A stretch of DNA of 64,000 nt. It comes from Mucilaginibacter tundrae (lineage in GTDB: Bacteria > Bacteroidota > Bacteroidia > Sphingobacteriales > Sphingobacteriaceae). Of the stretch, positions 27,569 through 36,001 are shown in pieces. A program made the translations under genes and the position numbers. Within the stretch, counting starts at the first letter, position 1; each line of letters opens with the position of its first letter. Below the pieces are notes generated by a model. It was not told the origin of the DNA and searched no databases. It was given only the letters and a program-made list of their open reading frames with translations. The DNA is taken from assembly GCF_013408825.1 (NCBI RefSeq), contig NZ_JACCBZ010000002.1, positions 604,806-668,805 on the forward strand, in the 5' to 3' direction.

Positions 27569-28906
27569 ATGATGACTAAACCTATAAAATCAAGCATGCG
27601 ATATCTAAATAGAAATATAGTGTTAACCGCTATGTGCATGCTGTTTTTATTATTAGGATCGACAATAGCTAACGCAACTAATATTGCTGATGAAGTAACA
27701 TTCACGGCAACGCCCGCCAGCAAAGGCGCCATTTTTAAAAGCGGTGAGCCTATTGAATATAACATCAGCATCATCAATTCACTACCTACTAAGGAGGATG
27801 GAAAAGTAACCTACCGCATTACTGATTTGCATGGTAAATTTTTATCGGAAGACTCTGTTAAAATAAGCATGGATGCCAATGGCACAAGGCAAATGCTATT
27901 GAGCATGCCAGCCCGCAAAGTAGGGTTCTACAAAATAAATCTGATGATCAATGTATCTGATTATGACGATACCATTCGCCGGGCTTTTGGTGTTGATCCT
28001 GATAAGATCAGATCAGCTTATACAAAACCTGCCGATTTTGACCAGTTTTGGAAGGAAACTAAAGCAGAACTTGCTACGGTAAAACCAAATTTTAAAATGA
28101 CCGAGATGCCGGACTCAGGTAAGGATAACCGGAAGCTTTATTTGGTGGAGATGCAATCATTAGGCAATATTACCGTGAGGGCGTGGCTTACTATTCCTAT
28201 CTCCAAAAATAAAAACAAAAAATGCACGGTACTGTTGGGCTTGCCTGGTTACCAGGTAGACTTAAAACCTGGCTTCGGCGATGATGAAGACGTGGCCGTA
28301 ATGTACTTAAACGTACGCGGACAAGGCAACAGTCGCGATGTGATCCACACCGACCGCACGGGTTACATTACCTATAACATTGAGGATAGAAATAAATACG
28401 TGATGCGCGGCGTAATTATGGATTGCATCCGTGCTATTGATTTTATTTGCACCGTACCACAGTTGGATAAGGATAAAATAATCATTACCGGTGGTAGTAT
28501 GGGTGGCTTTTTAGCGGCGGCAACTGCCGGATTGGATGATAGGGTAAAACTATTTTCGGCACAAAATCCCATCTTCAGCGATATCCGAAACCTACCAACG
28601 GATGAATGGCCAATGAACGATATTATCCGCTACAGTAAAATAAAGCCGGGGTTAACCATGGATAAAATTTACAGTAATCTGGATTATTTCGACACTAAAA
28701 ACTTCGCCCCTACTATTAACAGCGACATATTAGTGGGTATTGGTTTGCTTGACCATTTAGCCCCACCTGAAAATGAATATGCTTTTTATAACAATATCCG
28801 CAAGAATAAAAAAATAATGGTATTTGAAAATCTAGGCCACGAAGTATCGCCTGAATATGTTTTATACCAAGGGCGGTGGATGCGTGATAGTTTTGGCCTA
28901 TTCTGA
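27569..28906 (+). CDS. Exported CE7/AXE1-type acetyl esterase, copy 2
   Basis: The protein is about 445 residues. ATG 27569, 7 bp after the previous stop, is chosen over a GTG at 27539 that overlaps the upstream gene. ATG 27596 is also possible and gives a neat signal peptide (MRYLNRNIVLTAMCM onward). It has the same layout as copy 1: a beta-sandwich domain, then an esterase core with ITGGSMGGFL, GLLDHLAPP and LGHEV. The conserved segment KPADFDQFWKETKAELA is nearly identical in both copies. Copy 2 lacks the Asp-rich linker. The shared phrases point to tandem duplication. Confidence 0.85.
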   Translation: MMTKPIKSSMRYLNRNIVLTAMCMLFLLLGSTIANATNIADEVTFTATPASKGAIFKSGEPIEYNISIINSLPTKEDGKVTYRITDLHGKFLSEDSVKISMDANGTRQMLLSMPARKVGFYKINLMINVSDYDDTIRRAFGVDPDKIRSAYTKPADFDQFWKETKAELATVKPNFKMTEMPDSGKDNRKLYLVEMQSLGNITVRAWLTIPISKNKNKKCTVLLGLPGYQVDLKPGFGDDEDVAVMYLNVRGQGNSRDVIHTDRTGYITYNIEDRNKYVMRGVIMDCIRAIDFICTVPQLDKDKIIITGGSMGGFLAAATAGLDDRVKLFSAQNPIFSDIRNLPTDEWPMNDIIRYSKIKPGLTMDKIYSNLDYFDTKNFAPTINSDILVGIGLLDHLAPPENEYAFYNNIRKNKKIMVFENLGHEVSPEYVLYQGRWMRDSFGLF

Positions 28907-28960
28907 TACTGTATTAACCGAAACAAAAACCATAACGTATAACGATCACATAACAGCGAT

Positions 28961-29821
28961 ATGATACTTACAAAATACTTAAAACATATAACATTTATTG
29001 CCCTGATATCTGTACTTACTCAAAGTAAGTCGTATGCAGGTGGTTTCCCTATCAGGCCGGGCAAGTTAATACTTTCACCATCAGTAAGCTATTTTTTTGC
29101 CAGTAAACAATGGGATTCAACCGGGGTGAAAAAGCCTTTTGCTAATGATGGTAAGTTCACCTCTATTAGCATATCGCTTTATGCCGAATATGGTATTTCA
29201 AGGAGATTTAGCGCGGTGGCCTTAGTGCCTTATGTAATTAATGAGTTTAAACAAACAGGCTATGACCAAAAATATTCCGGCTTAACCGATGCGGAAACAG
29301 GTATAAAATATTACCTGGCAAATATTAACTATATTTATTACTTTTCGCTACAAGGTACTGCCATTACGCCTATGTATCGGAACCCTATAAATGGTGGCCC
29401 ACTATTAGGTTATGGTGAAGAGGGCGCCGAACTTAAGCTGTCTTTTGCAGGCAGCGGAAATTTATTTAATAGGAGTTATTATTTTAATGTAGATAACGCC
29501 GTCAGGCAATACTTTGGCAATGATGGGCCAATACAGTATCGCTATAATGCCACATTCGGCATCACTTTAGACAGGAAGTTTAAGGAGCAGATATCCGCGT
29601 CATTCGGCGGATTTTATTCGGTAAGCAACTTTAAGCAATTTAATGATTTAAACCCTACCTTGACCAGAGACTTCAGATTTAACCAAGTATCTGTAAGCTA
29701 CGGACATGCATTCAGTCATGATCTGTCATTATTCCTTACAGGTGGACAATTTATCACAGGAAGAAACACAGGTGATGGCACCAGTGCTTCTTTAGCTTTT
29801 GTATATAGGATTGGAAATTAA
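28961..29821 (+). CDS. Outer-membrane beta-barrel protein
   Basis: This 286-residue protein has a signal peptide ending near SYA (residue 26). Many alternating strands with aromatic girdles follow (ISISLYAEYGISRRFSAVAL, VSVSYGHAFSHDLSLFLTGG). It ends SLAFVYRIGN, a barrel-like C-terminus. It resembles transporter-like porins of the phenol-degradation/MetA type in general design only. It lies 54 bp after esterase copy 2 and may take part in moving the product or substrate of the esterases across the outer membrane. No ligand is predicted. Confidence 0.72.
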   Translation: MILTKYLKHITFIALISVLTQSKSYAGGFPIRPGKLILSPSVSYFFASKQWDSTGVKKPFANDGKFTSISISLYAEYGISRRFSAVALVPYVINEFKQTGYDQKYSGLTDAETGIKYYLANINYIYYFSLQGTAITPMYRNPINGGPLLGYGEEGAELKLSFAGSGNLFNRSYYFNVDNAVRQYFGNDGPIQYRYNATFGITLDRKFKEQISASFGGFYSVSNFKQFNDLNPTLTRDFRFNQVSVSYGHAFSHDLSLFLTGGQFITGRNTGDGTSASLAFVYRIGN

Positions 29822-29835
29822 AATGAACGAAGAAA

Positions 29836-30030
29836 TTATTTCTTCATCCATTTAAATACTGTAGTAAAAACAATGATAGTAGCGATACCTAAAATCACAT
29901 CAGCAACTTCTGAGCTGTAACGGAAATCAGCAAAACGCAGGTAAATACCCACAAGTCCTATAACAACTGCCACAATAATAGTTGCAACATATGGTAATGA
30001 TTTATCTTCGCTTTCGTCGATTAAGTTCAT
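29836..30030 (-). CDS. Small two-helix membrane protein
   Basis: The protein is 64 residues long. A charged start (MNLIDESEDKSLPY) is followed by a membrane helix (VATIIVAVVIGLVGIYLRF), a short acidic loop, a second helix (VILGIATIIVFTTVFKWMKK) and a basic end. Such tiny proteins are widespread in Bacteroidota, and no function is established. It is convergent with the barrel gene and has no close partner. Confidence 0.68.
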   Translation of the reverse strand: MNLIDESEDKSLPYVATIIVAVVIGLVGIYLRFADFRYSSEVADVILGIATIIVFTTVFKWMKK

Positions 30031-30073
30031 GTTATTATTTATTAAGTGAACAAAAATATAAATGTTTAACGTA

Positions 30074-30107
30074 AATGTCTAATCTCTATCAAAAGAAATT
30101 AGACATT
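30074..30107. repeat. Short inverted repeat in the gap before the amidohydrolase
   Basis: AATGTCTAAT (30074-30083) and ATTAGACATT (30098-30107) form a 10-bp stem with a 14-nt loop. It lies past the amidohydrolase stop and ahead of the small membrane-protein start. It could end the hexosamine operon transcript but lacks a clean T-run. Confidence 0.4.
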
Positions 30108-30205
30108 ATGCTATCAGCCCTTAAGCTGTGATTATATTTTTTGTATCAACAATTATTTTCTCCGCAATTAGTGGCATCTTTTAAAGTTCCACTTCAACGT
30201 ATATC

Positions 30206-31333
30206 CTAATTTTCGACTCCTTGCTTTATCGGAAGCCATCGTTCAGCATTTTTAAGATATATTTTATCAATAACGCTTTTGGGTAATTTCACCCCTCTAA
30301 GGTTGCCATATCCTGGTAAATTTATTTTATCATCTGTAACATAAAATTTCCAGTCGCTTAACCAGGTTGCATGAGTTTCTTTTTCTAATTCTTCCGGAAT
30401 CTTTGTATCGTTAATAGCCATATCAGTGCCGTAAAGCAGTCTGTCCTGATATTTTATAAAAAAATCACGAGTCTTTTGCCAATTTCTTAAAGCATGCAAC
30501 TGTAGATAGGGCATCCTCGAAAGGTCTACACTCATATTCGGGAACTTGTCCAAACGCTTTGCCAGTTCATCAAGGCTCCATTCCAAAGTCCCCAAATGTG
30601 CTCCTACAAAATTTAAATCCGGATGCTTTGTCAGCATATTATCCCTTGCATCTATCTGGTCATTATAGGTGGGATAGTCTGGATGGAGGTACATGTGGTA
30701 TTCAGGATGTTCCCCATAATAGTCTTTACCGAAAGCCATTTTATCCAATGGTTGCCAGCAATCCTTTGGCTCGCCATTATGCGCTATAACGGCGATATGA
30801 CCTTTTTCGAGATAATCAAGTACTGGCTTTAACCCCGGATCATCAACCATAACAAACCTCCCATTCTTATCTCGTAACGACATGCCAATATTTTTCCAGA
30901 TCTTAACAGCCCTGGCGCCATCTGAAAAGGATTGTTTTAAACTGGCAATAGTTTGTTCTGCCCAGTCCTTATCGCCCCAATTCTTTACCGAAAATGTAGT
31001 AGCAAAAACCATCGTTTTCGGGAAACGTTTGACATCATAAATGGCTATCTTTTGTTGCCCTTCCATAGGCAACCCAAATGGGCGATCATCAACAATATCC
31101 AGAAAACAAAAATTATCCCGCTGTGCCTGTTTTATGAAAATATCTTGATAAGTATTTAAATGGATATGCGTATCAAACTTTTTGACAGAATAAAAATCGT
31201 TTAGCGTGTAGTATTGCTGTGCCTTATTTTCAGCTAGATGTCGATCCTGACTTAGAGCAATAAATGGGAAACAAAACCTTAGTATGATAAAGCAAAGAAG
31301 AAACGCATTAACATTAATTTTTGGCTTTATCAT
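30206..31333 (-). CDS. Exported amidohydrolase (Amidohydrolase_2-like)
   Basis: The protein is 375 residues with a signal peptide ending near IALSQ (residue 29). The TIM-barrel metal motif is FDTHIH (His56, His58). Later metal and catalytic motifs are VIAHNG, FVGAHLGTLEW and LLYGTDMAIND. It would act in the periplasm on an amide, lactone or similar bond. It is the last gene of the nahK operon, 11 bp below the mutase, which hints at a role in processing the same amino-sugar substrate. The exact reaction is unknown. It is not a NagA sequence. Confidence 0.78.
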   Translation of the reverse strand: MIKPKINVNAFLLCFIILRFCFPFIALSQDRHLAENKAQQYYTLNDFYSVKKFDTHIHLNTYQDIFIKQAQRDNFCFLDIVDDRPFGLPMEGQQKIAIYDVKRFPKTMVFATTFSVKNWGDKDWAEQTIASLKQSFSDGARAVKIWKNIGMSLRDKNGRFVMVDDPGLKPVLDYLEKGHIAVIAHNGEPKDCWQPLDKMAFGKDYYGEHPEYHMYLHPDYPTYNDQIDARDNMLTKHPDLNFVGAHLGTLEWSLDELAKRLDKFPNMSVDLSRMPYLQLHALRNWQKTRDFFIKYQDRLLYGTDMAINDTKIPEELEKETHATWLSDWKFYVTDDKINLPGYGNLRGVKLPKSVIDKIYLKNAERWLPIKQGVEN

Positions 31334-31344
31334 CTCGAGTCAGT

Positions 31345-32730
31345 TTAAATCCCGGCAATTACTTTAATAGCTGAAATAATTTCCTGTGCCAACCCGTTAG
31401 CGTCTTCAGTTGTGGCTGCCTCGGCATATATCCTGATCACCGGCTCGGTATTTGATTTGCGCAGGTGCACCCATTGTTTATCAAATTCAATTTTCAAGCC
31501 GTCGATAGTACTATAAGGCTGGTGTTGATATTTAAGCTCCATCTTTTTCAACAAGCCATCAATATCCATACCTTCGGTAAGGGTAATTTTGTTTTTCGAG
31601 ATGTAGTATGCAGGGTAGGTTGCTCTTAATGCCGATACCGTTTTACCGGTTTTAGCCAGATACGTTAAAAATAACGCGATACCAACCAAAGCATCGCGAC
31701 CGTAATGCAATTCAGGATAAATGATACCGCCGTTACCCTCACCGCCTATAACCGCATTGGTTTCTTTCATTTTGGTAACCACATTAACCTCACCAACGGC
31801 GGAGGCATTGTAAACGCCGCCATTCAATTCAGTCACATCTCGCAAAGCACGGGTTGATGACAGGTTGGATACCGTATTGCCCGGATTATGCTGTATAATA
31901 TAATCGGCAACAGTTACCAGCGTATATTCTTCGCCAAACATGGCACCGTTCTCATCTACAAAACATAGGCGGTCAACATCCGGGTCAACGGCAATGCCTA
32001 AGTTTGCTTTAGCCTCGGTTACTTTGCTTGATAAAGCCACCAGGTTCTCAGGCAGCGGTTCAGGATCATGCGGGAATTGGCCGTTTGGCGTACAGAATAA
32101 CTCCTCTATTTGTGTAACGCCTAATGCACTCAATAAAGCGGGTATAAATATCCCGCCTGATGAGTTTACACAATCAATAACTACTTTAAAATTAGCTTTA
32201 GTGATAGCCTCAACATCAACCAATGGCAAAGCCAAAATTTTGTCGATGTGTTTTTGCAGGTAAGTATCATCTGTGGTTAGTTTGCCGATTGCGTCAACTT
32301 CAGCAAAATCAAGATCGCTGTCTTCTGCTATTGCTAAAACAGCTTGTCCTTCAGCATCATTTATAAACTCGCCATATGCATTTAATAATTTAAGCGCGTT
32401 CCACTGTTTAGGATTATGACTTGCCGTAATGATAATACCACCGCCTGCTTTTTCATCAGGCACGGCAACTTCAACTGTTGGCGTTGTTGACAGGCCGATA
32501 TCAACCACATCAATACCAATGCTCATCAACGTACCTATAACCAGGTTTTTAACCATTTCGCCCGAGATGCGTGCATCGCGGCCTATCACTACTTTACTGA
32601 TGCCTGTAGTTTGCAGTACCCAGCGGCCATAAGCTGCAGTGTATTTAACAATATCATTTGGAGTAAGGCTATTGCCGGGTTTACCACCTATGGTTCCCCT
32701 AATGCCGGAGATTGATTTAATTAAAGTCAT
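31345..32730 (-). CDS. GlmM-type phosphohexosamine mutase
   Basis: This 461-residue alpha-D-phosphohexomutase has the phosphoserine loop ITASHNPKQWN (Ser104), the magnesium loop DPDVDRLCF and a sugar-binding loop with GEGNGGIIYPE. Bacteroidota homologues are usually called phosphoglucosamine mutase, which interconverts the 1- and 6-phosphates. It lies 12 bp after the nagB fusion gene and is followed by the amidohydrolase. That setting suggests a catabolic role, turning the 1-phosphate made by the NahK-like kinase into the 6-phosphate. It could still be the essential cell-wall enzyme. Confidence 0.88.
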   Translation of the reverse strand: MTLIKSISGIRGTIGGKPGNSLTPNDIVKYTAAYGRWVLQTTGISKVVIGRDARISGEMVKNLVIGTLMSIGIDVVDIGLSTTPTVEVAVPDEKAGGGIIITASHNPKQWNALKLLNAYGEFINDAEGQAVLAIAEDSDLDFAEVDAIGKLTTDDTYLQKHIDKILALPLVDVEAITKANFKVVIDCVNSSGGIFIPALLSALGVTQIEELFCTPNGQFPHDPEPLPENLVALSSKVTEAKANLGIAVDPDVDRLCFVDENGAMFGEEYTLVTVADYIIQHNPGNTVSNLSSTRALRDVTELNGGVYNASAVGEVNVVTKMKETNAVIGGEGNGGIIYPELHYGRDALVGIALFLTYLAKTGKTVSALRATYPAYYISKNKITLTEGMDIDGLLKKMELKYQHQPYSTIDGLKIEFDKQWVHLRKSNTEPVIRIYAEAATTEDANGLAQEIISAIKVIAGI

Positions 32731-32742
32731 TATGTTTTGTTG

Positions 32743-34662
32743 TTAGAACTTCCACCTCACAAATGCTTCCATGGCCTCATATTCTGCCAAACCAAGCTGG
32801 TTGTATATCCTTGCTGTTTCGCTTGTGCGGTCTTCAGCGCGTACCCAAAACTCGCGCGCATCATCACCCGGGAAAACCGGCCTGTCCTTTTGCGACTGAT
32901 GTTTAAAAATAGCCAAACGTTTGCGTTCCACTTCTTCAGGGGATAATGGTACACACATTTCAATTTCGTGGGTCTCAAACTCAAACCAAGCACCACGATA
33001 TAACCATAACCAGCAATCTTTAACCCACTCTTCGGTTTTACCCAGGCGTTTTAAAGCTTCCAGAATGATATTGAAACAGGTCTCATGCGTTCCATGAGGA
33101 TCAGCAAAATCTCCAGCGGCATAAACCTGATGCGGTTTTACTTGTTGCAGCAAAGTCATGGTTTGTTGGATATCGTCCTCGTAGGATACATCTTTGCTTA
33201 CCTTCCTCCTGTTGTAAAAGGGCAGGTTTTGAAAATGGATATGATCATCATCCAACCCAACAAAACGGGCACCGGCAATAGCTTCTCCTTTGCGGATCAA
33301 ACCTTTAATGGTTTGCAATTCTTCCGGATCAGTTTGATTAGGCTGTTTTGCGCTGATGAATGAACGGGTGGCATCGTACAATTTCTCAATATCCCCATAA
33401 TTCACGTTTTGCGATTTGGAAAAATCAAGCGAAAATTCAATATATCTTAAAGCGTCATCATCCCAAACGGCGGTATTGCCTGATGTTTGGTAGGCCACAT
33501 GCACATCATGGCCCTGATCTGCTAAACGGATGAATGTGCCACCCATCGAGATCACGTCATCATCCGGGTGTGGTGAAAATACGATCACACGTTTTTTAGC
33601 AGGGTTTGCTCTTTCAGGGCGCTGACTGTCGTCAGCATTTGGTTTACCCCCCGGCCAACCGGTTATGGTATGCTGCAGCTTGTTAAATATATGTATATTG
33701 ATGTTATAAACCGGGCCTTTTTCGGTAGCCAATTGGGCCATGCCGTGGTTATTATAATCATCCTCGGTTAACTTTAGAATCGGTTTATTTAACGTTTTGG
33801 ATAGCCAGATAACCGCTTTTTTAATTAAAGATTCTGTCCAAACACAATCCTTCACCAACCATGGGGTATTGAAACGAGTTAGCTCTGAGGCGGCATCCGT
33901 ATCAACAATAAATTCTACATGATCTGAAAGTTGTAAATAAGTGGCCGGTACATCTGCAGAAATTTCACCTTCAACTGCTTTCTTCAATATCGGAGCTTTT
34001 TTAGCGCTCCAGGCCATTAGGATAATTTCACGGGCTTTGAATATGGTACCAATACCCATGGTGATAGCTTTTGTTGGCACATTAACTTTTCCACCAAAAT
34101 CATGCGCGGCATCGCTGCGGGTTAATTCATCCAACGACACTAAACGTGTACCTGAATTTGGTGCCGAGCCCGGCTCGTTAAAACCGATGTGGCCAGTACG
34201 CCCAATGCCTAATATTTGTATATCCAAGCCACCTAGTGCCGAGATCTTTTGCTCATAGGCCAGACAAAAAGCGGCAATATCCTCCTGCTTTAATGTACCA
34301 TCAGGGATGTTTACATTATTTAGATCGATATCCACATGGCCAAACAAATGCTCTTTCATAAAAGCATTATAGCTTTGGGCGGCGGTTGGCGCCATCGGAT
34401 AGTATTCGTCGAGATTAAATGTAACTACATTTTTAAAGCTCAAGCCGTCTTCTGTATGCAGGCGAACCAATTCACGATATACTGCAATGGGGGTTACACC
34501 TGTGGCAAGTCCTAAAACGGCTTTTTCACCTTTACTGGCTTTTTTTTTAATGACTTCGGCTATGCGTTTTGCAACTATTTTTGATGCGGTGAGCTTGTCG
34601 GGGTATACCGTTACCGGTAGTTTTTCAAATCTTGTTTCTTCTAAAAGATTTAAACGTGGCAT
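32743..34662 (-). CDS. nagB: Glucosamine-6-phosphate deaminase fused to a PIG-L deacetylase domain
   Basis: The protein is 639 residues, against about 260 for NagB alone. Residues 1-290 carry the deaminase motifs: GLATGVTPIAVY, FNLDEYYPM (Asp85), GIGRTGHIGFNEPG and TRSDAA. After a linker, residues 355-639 form a PIG-L/LmbE N-deacetylase with FSPHPDDDVISMGGT (362-376) and the later zinc-ligand region ADPHGTHET. Fusions of this type occur in Bacteroidota. NagB turns glucosamine-6-phosphate into fructose-6-phosphate and ammonia. The fused deacetylase could supply that substrate from its N-acetyl form, replacing NagA. That substrate is inferred. Confidence 0.92.
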   Translation of the reverse strand: MPRLNLLEETRFEKLPVTVYPDKLTASKIVAKRIAEVIKKKASKGEKAVLGLATGVTPIAVYRELVRLHTEDGLSFKNVVTFNLDEYYPMAPTAAQSYNAFMKEHLFGHVDIDLNNVNIPDGTLKQEDIAAFCLAYEQKISALGGLDIQILGIGRTGHIGFNEPGSAPNSGTRLVSLDELTRSDAAHDFGGKVNVPTKAITMGIGTIFKAREIILMAWSAKKAPILKKAVEGEISADVPATYLQLSDHVEFIVDTDAASELTRFNTPWLVKDCVWTESLIKKAVIWLSKTLNKPILKLTEDDYNNHGMAQLATEKGPVYNINIHIFNKLQHTITGWPGGKPNADDSQRPERANPAKKRVIVFSPHPDDDVISMGGTFIRLADQGHDVHVAYQTSGNTAVWDDDALRYIEFSLDFSKSQNVNYGDIEKLYDATRSFISAKQPNQTDPEELQTIKGLIRKGEAIAGARFVGLDDDHIHFQNLPFYNRRKVSKDVSYEDDIQQTMTLLQQVKPHQVYAAGDFADPHGTHETCFNIILEALKRLGKTEEWVKDCWLWLYRGAWFEFETHEIEMCVPLSPEEVERKRLAIFKHQSQKDRPVFPGDDAREFWVRAEDRTSETARIYNQLGLAEYEAMEAFVRWKF

Positions 34663-34696
34663 ATGTATTTAGTATTTGGGTATGATGTATCTTCAC

Positions 34697-35860
34697 TCAG
34701 GCATCCTGCTTTATAACAGCTGGTGCTTCAATTACTGCACCGGATTTAACATTCTTCCATTCTGTTTGCACAATATTTTCCAGTTCCTTCCTATTTAATT
34801 CAAGCATTTTAAATAACTGCATTTGCGCGTGGGTACGTTGCAAATTATGTTCAGCAAAATGTGTTTTATAATACACATCTCCTTCCAAATAATCTGTTAA
34901 AAACCTGATGGATTGCATATAAGGCAACAGCAATACGCCCATTATCAACGATTTTAGTTCCGCTTCGGTAAGGAATGATTTGGTTTGGCTTAAATATCCT
35001 TTGGTAAACTCAGCAAACAAAGGAATATTTAGCTGAATGGCGTTTAAATCAGCTTCGTCTTCCACAGCAGTATTAATTATTGTACGGATGGCATCACCAA
35101 AATCAAAAGCGACATAGCCCGGCATTACAGTGTCCAAATCAATAACGCATTGGATATTATTATCCTTATCCAACAGGATATTGTTGAATTTGGTATCATT
35201 ATGGGTGATGCGTACCGGCAATATACCTGCCTTTCCCATTTTAGGGATCTCGTTCATAGCGACGGCCCAACTATTCAGGAAATCAACTTCTGCTTGTACT
35301 TTTTTTAATCTGCCAGCAGCATTCTTTTTGATCGCATCCTTAAAATCAGCCAGGCGCTTTTCAATATTCAAAAAATCCGGTATCGTATCGATCAATACTT
35401 TTGGATCAAGATCCGATAATAAGTACTGGAACTTGCCGAATGCTACCCCACCCTGATGTGCTTGTTGTTCTGTAGTAACGAGGTCGTAACTTTTAGTATC
35501 CTGTAAAAACCAGGTCATACGCCAGTAATTGTCCTGCTCGTCTTTGTAATAATATTCTCCTGTTTTTGTGGGAATAAGCGTTAGTACTTCTTTATCAGGA
35601 TTGCCACCTGCTTTGCTTACTTTTTCTTTCAGATGATTTACAACATGTAGCATGTTGTTCATTAAACCATCGATATTTTTAAACACAAAATTGTTTATTT
35701 TTTGCAATAGGTAGCCCGGATGAACCCCTGTTTTGCCTTTAACCAGGTATGTATCATTAATATGTCCCGATCCGAAATTTGAAATTTCGAAATTTCCACC
35801 TTCCGTACTAAAATGTGCAATGATATCGGTAAAATTATAAGGCATTGCGTTGTTATTCAT
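34697..35860 (-). CDS. nahK: NahK-like N-acetylhexosamine 1-kinase
   Basis: This 387-residue protein belongs to the aminoglycoside-phosphotransferase superfamily. It has a Gly-rich ATP loop (NFGSGHINDTYLV), a catalytic loop RITHNDTKFNNILLD and a metal motif VIDLDTVMPG. Start ATG 35860 is used; ATG 35845 is also possible. NahK phosphorylates GlcNAc and GalNAc at C1. It heads an operon with nagB/PIG-L, a hexosamine mutase and an amidohydrolase. A promoter box and a LacI-type operator lie upstream. A homoserine kinase-like alternative is unlikely because of the amino-sugar context. Confidence 0.85.
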   Translation of the reverse strand: MNNNAMPYNFTDIIAHFSTEGGNFEISNFGSGHINDTYLVKGKTGVHPGYLLQKINNFVFKNIDGLMNNMLHVVNHLKEKVSKAGGNPDKEVLTLIPTKTGEYYYKDEQDNYWRMTWFLQDTKSYDLVTTEQQAHQGGVAFGKFQYLLSDLDPKVLIDTIPDFLNIEKRLADFKDAIKKNAAGRLKKVQAEVDFLNSWAVAMNEIPKMGKAGILPVRITHNDTKFNNILLDKDNNIQCVIDLDTVMPGYVAFDFGDAIRTIINTAVEDEADLNAIQLNIPLFAEFTKGYLSQTKSFLTEAELKSLIMGVLLLPYMQSIRFLTDYLEGDVYYKTHFAEHNLQRTHAQMQLFKMLELNRKELENIVQTEWKNVKSGAVIEAPAVIKQDA

Positions 35861-35915
35861 ATATGTTATGTAACCTGGTTTATTCTTGTTTTTGTGTTAA
35901 TTAAAATACATAGTA

Positions 35916-35923
35916 CAAATATA
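35916..35923 (-). promoter_or_regulatory. -7 box of the nahK operon promoter
   Basis: On the minus strand this reads TATATTTG, an exact match to TAnnTTTG, 56 bases before the nahK ATG. The predicted operator overlaps the place expected for the -33 element. Confidence 0.6.
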
Positions 35924-35931
35924 ATACTTTA

Positions 35932-35949
35932 TGCGTGTCCGTACACACA
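35932..35949. promoter_or_regulatory. Predicted LacI-type operator upstream of nahK
   Basis: TGCGTGTCCGTACACACA is an 18-nt imperfect palindrome centred on CG, 7 of 9 positions matching between halves. It shares the TGCGTGT-N-CG core with sites at 48915, 49012 and 49854. Its place over the -33 region fits repression. A second ACACACAT stretch lies at 35961-35968. Confidence 0.65.
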
Positions 35950-36001
35950 TTTTATAAATTAACACACATTTTTTATTTATTTATTTTTTAATAATTTATA
36001 A

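Noticed and set aside
32757..32996. 79-codon minus-strand frame inside the nagB fusion gene
   Set aside because: It is a shifted reading of the PIG-L coding sequence on the same strand.
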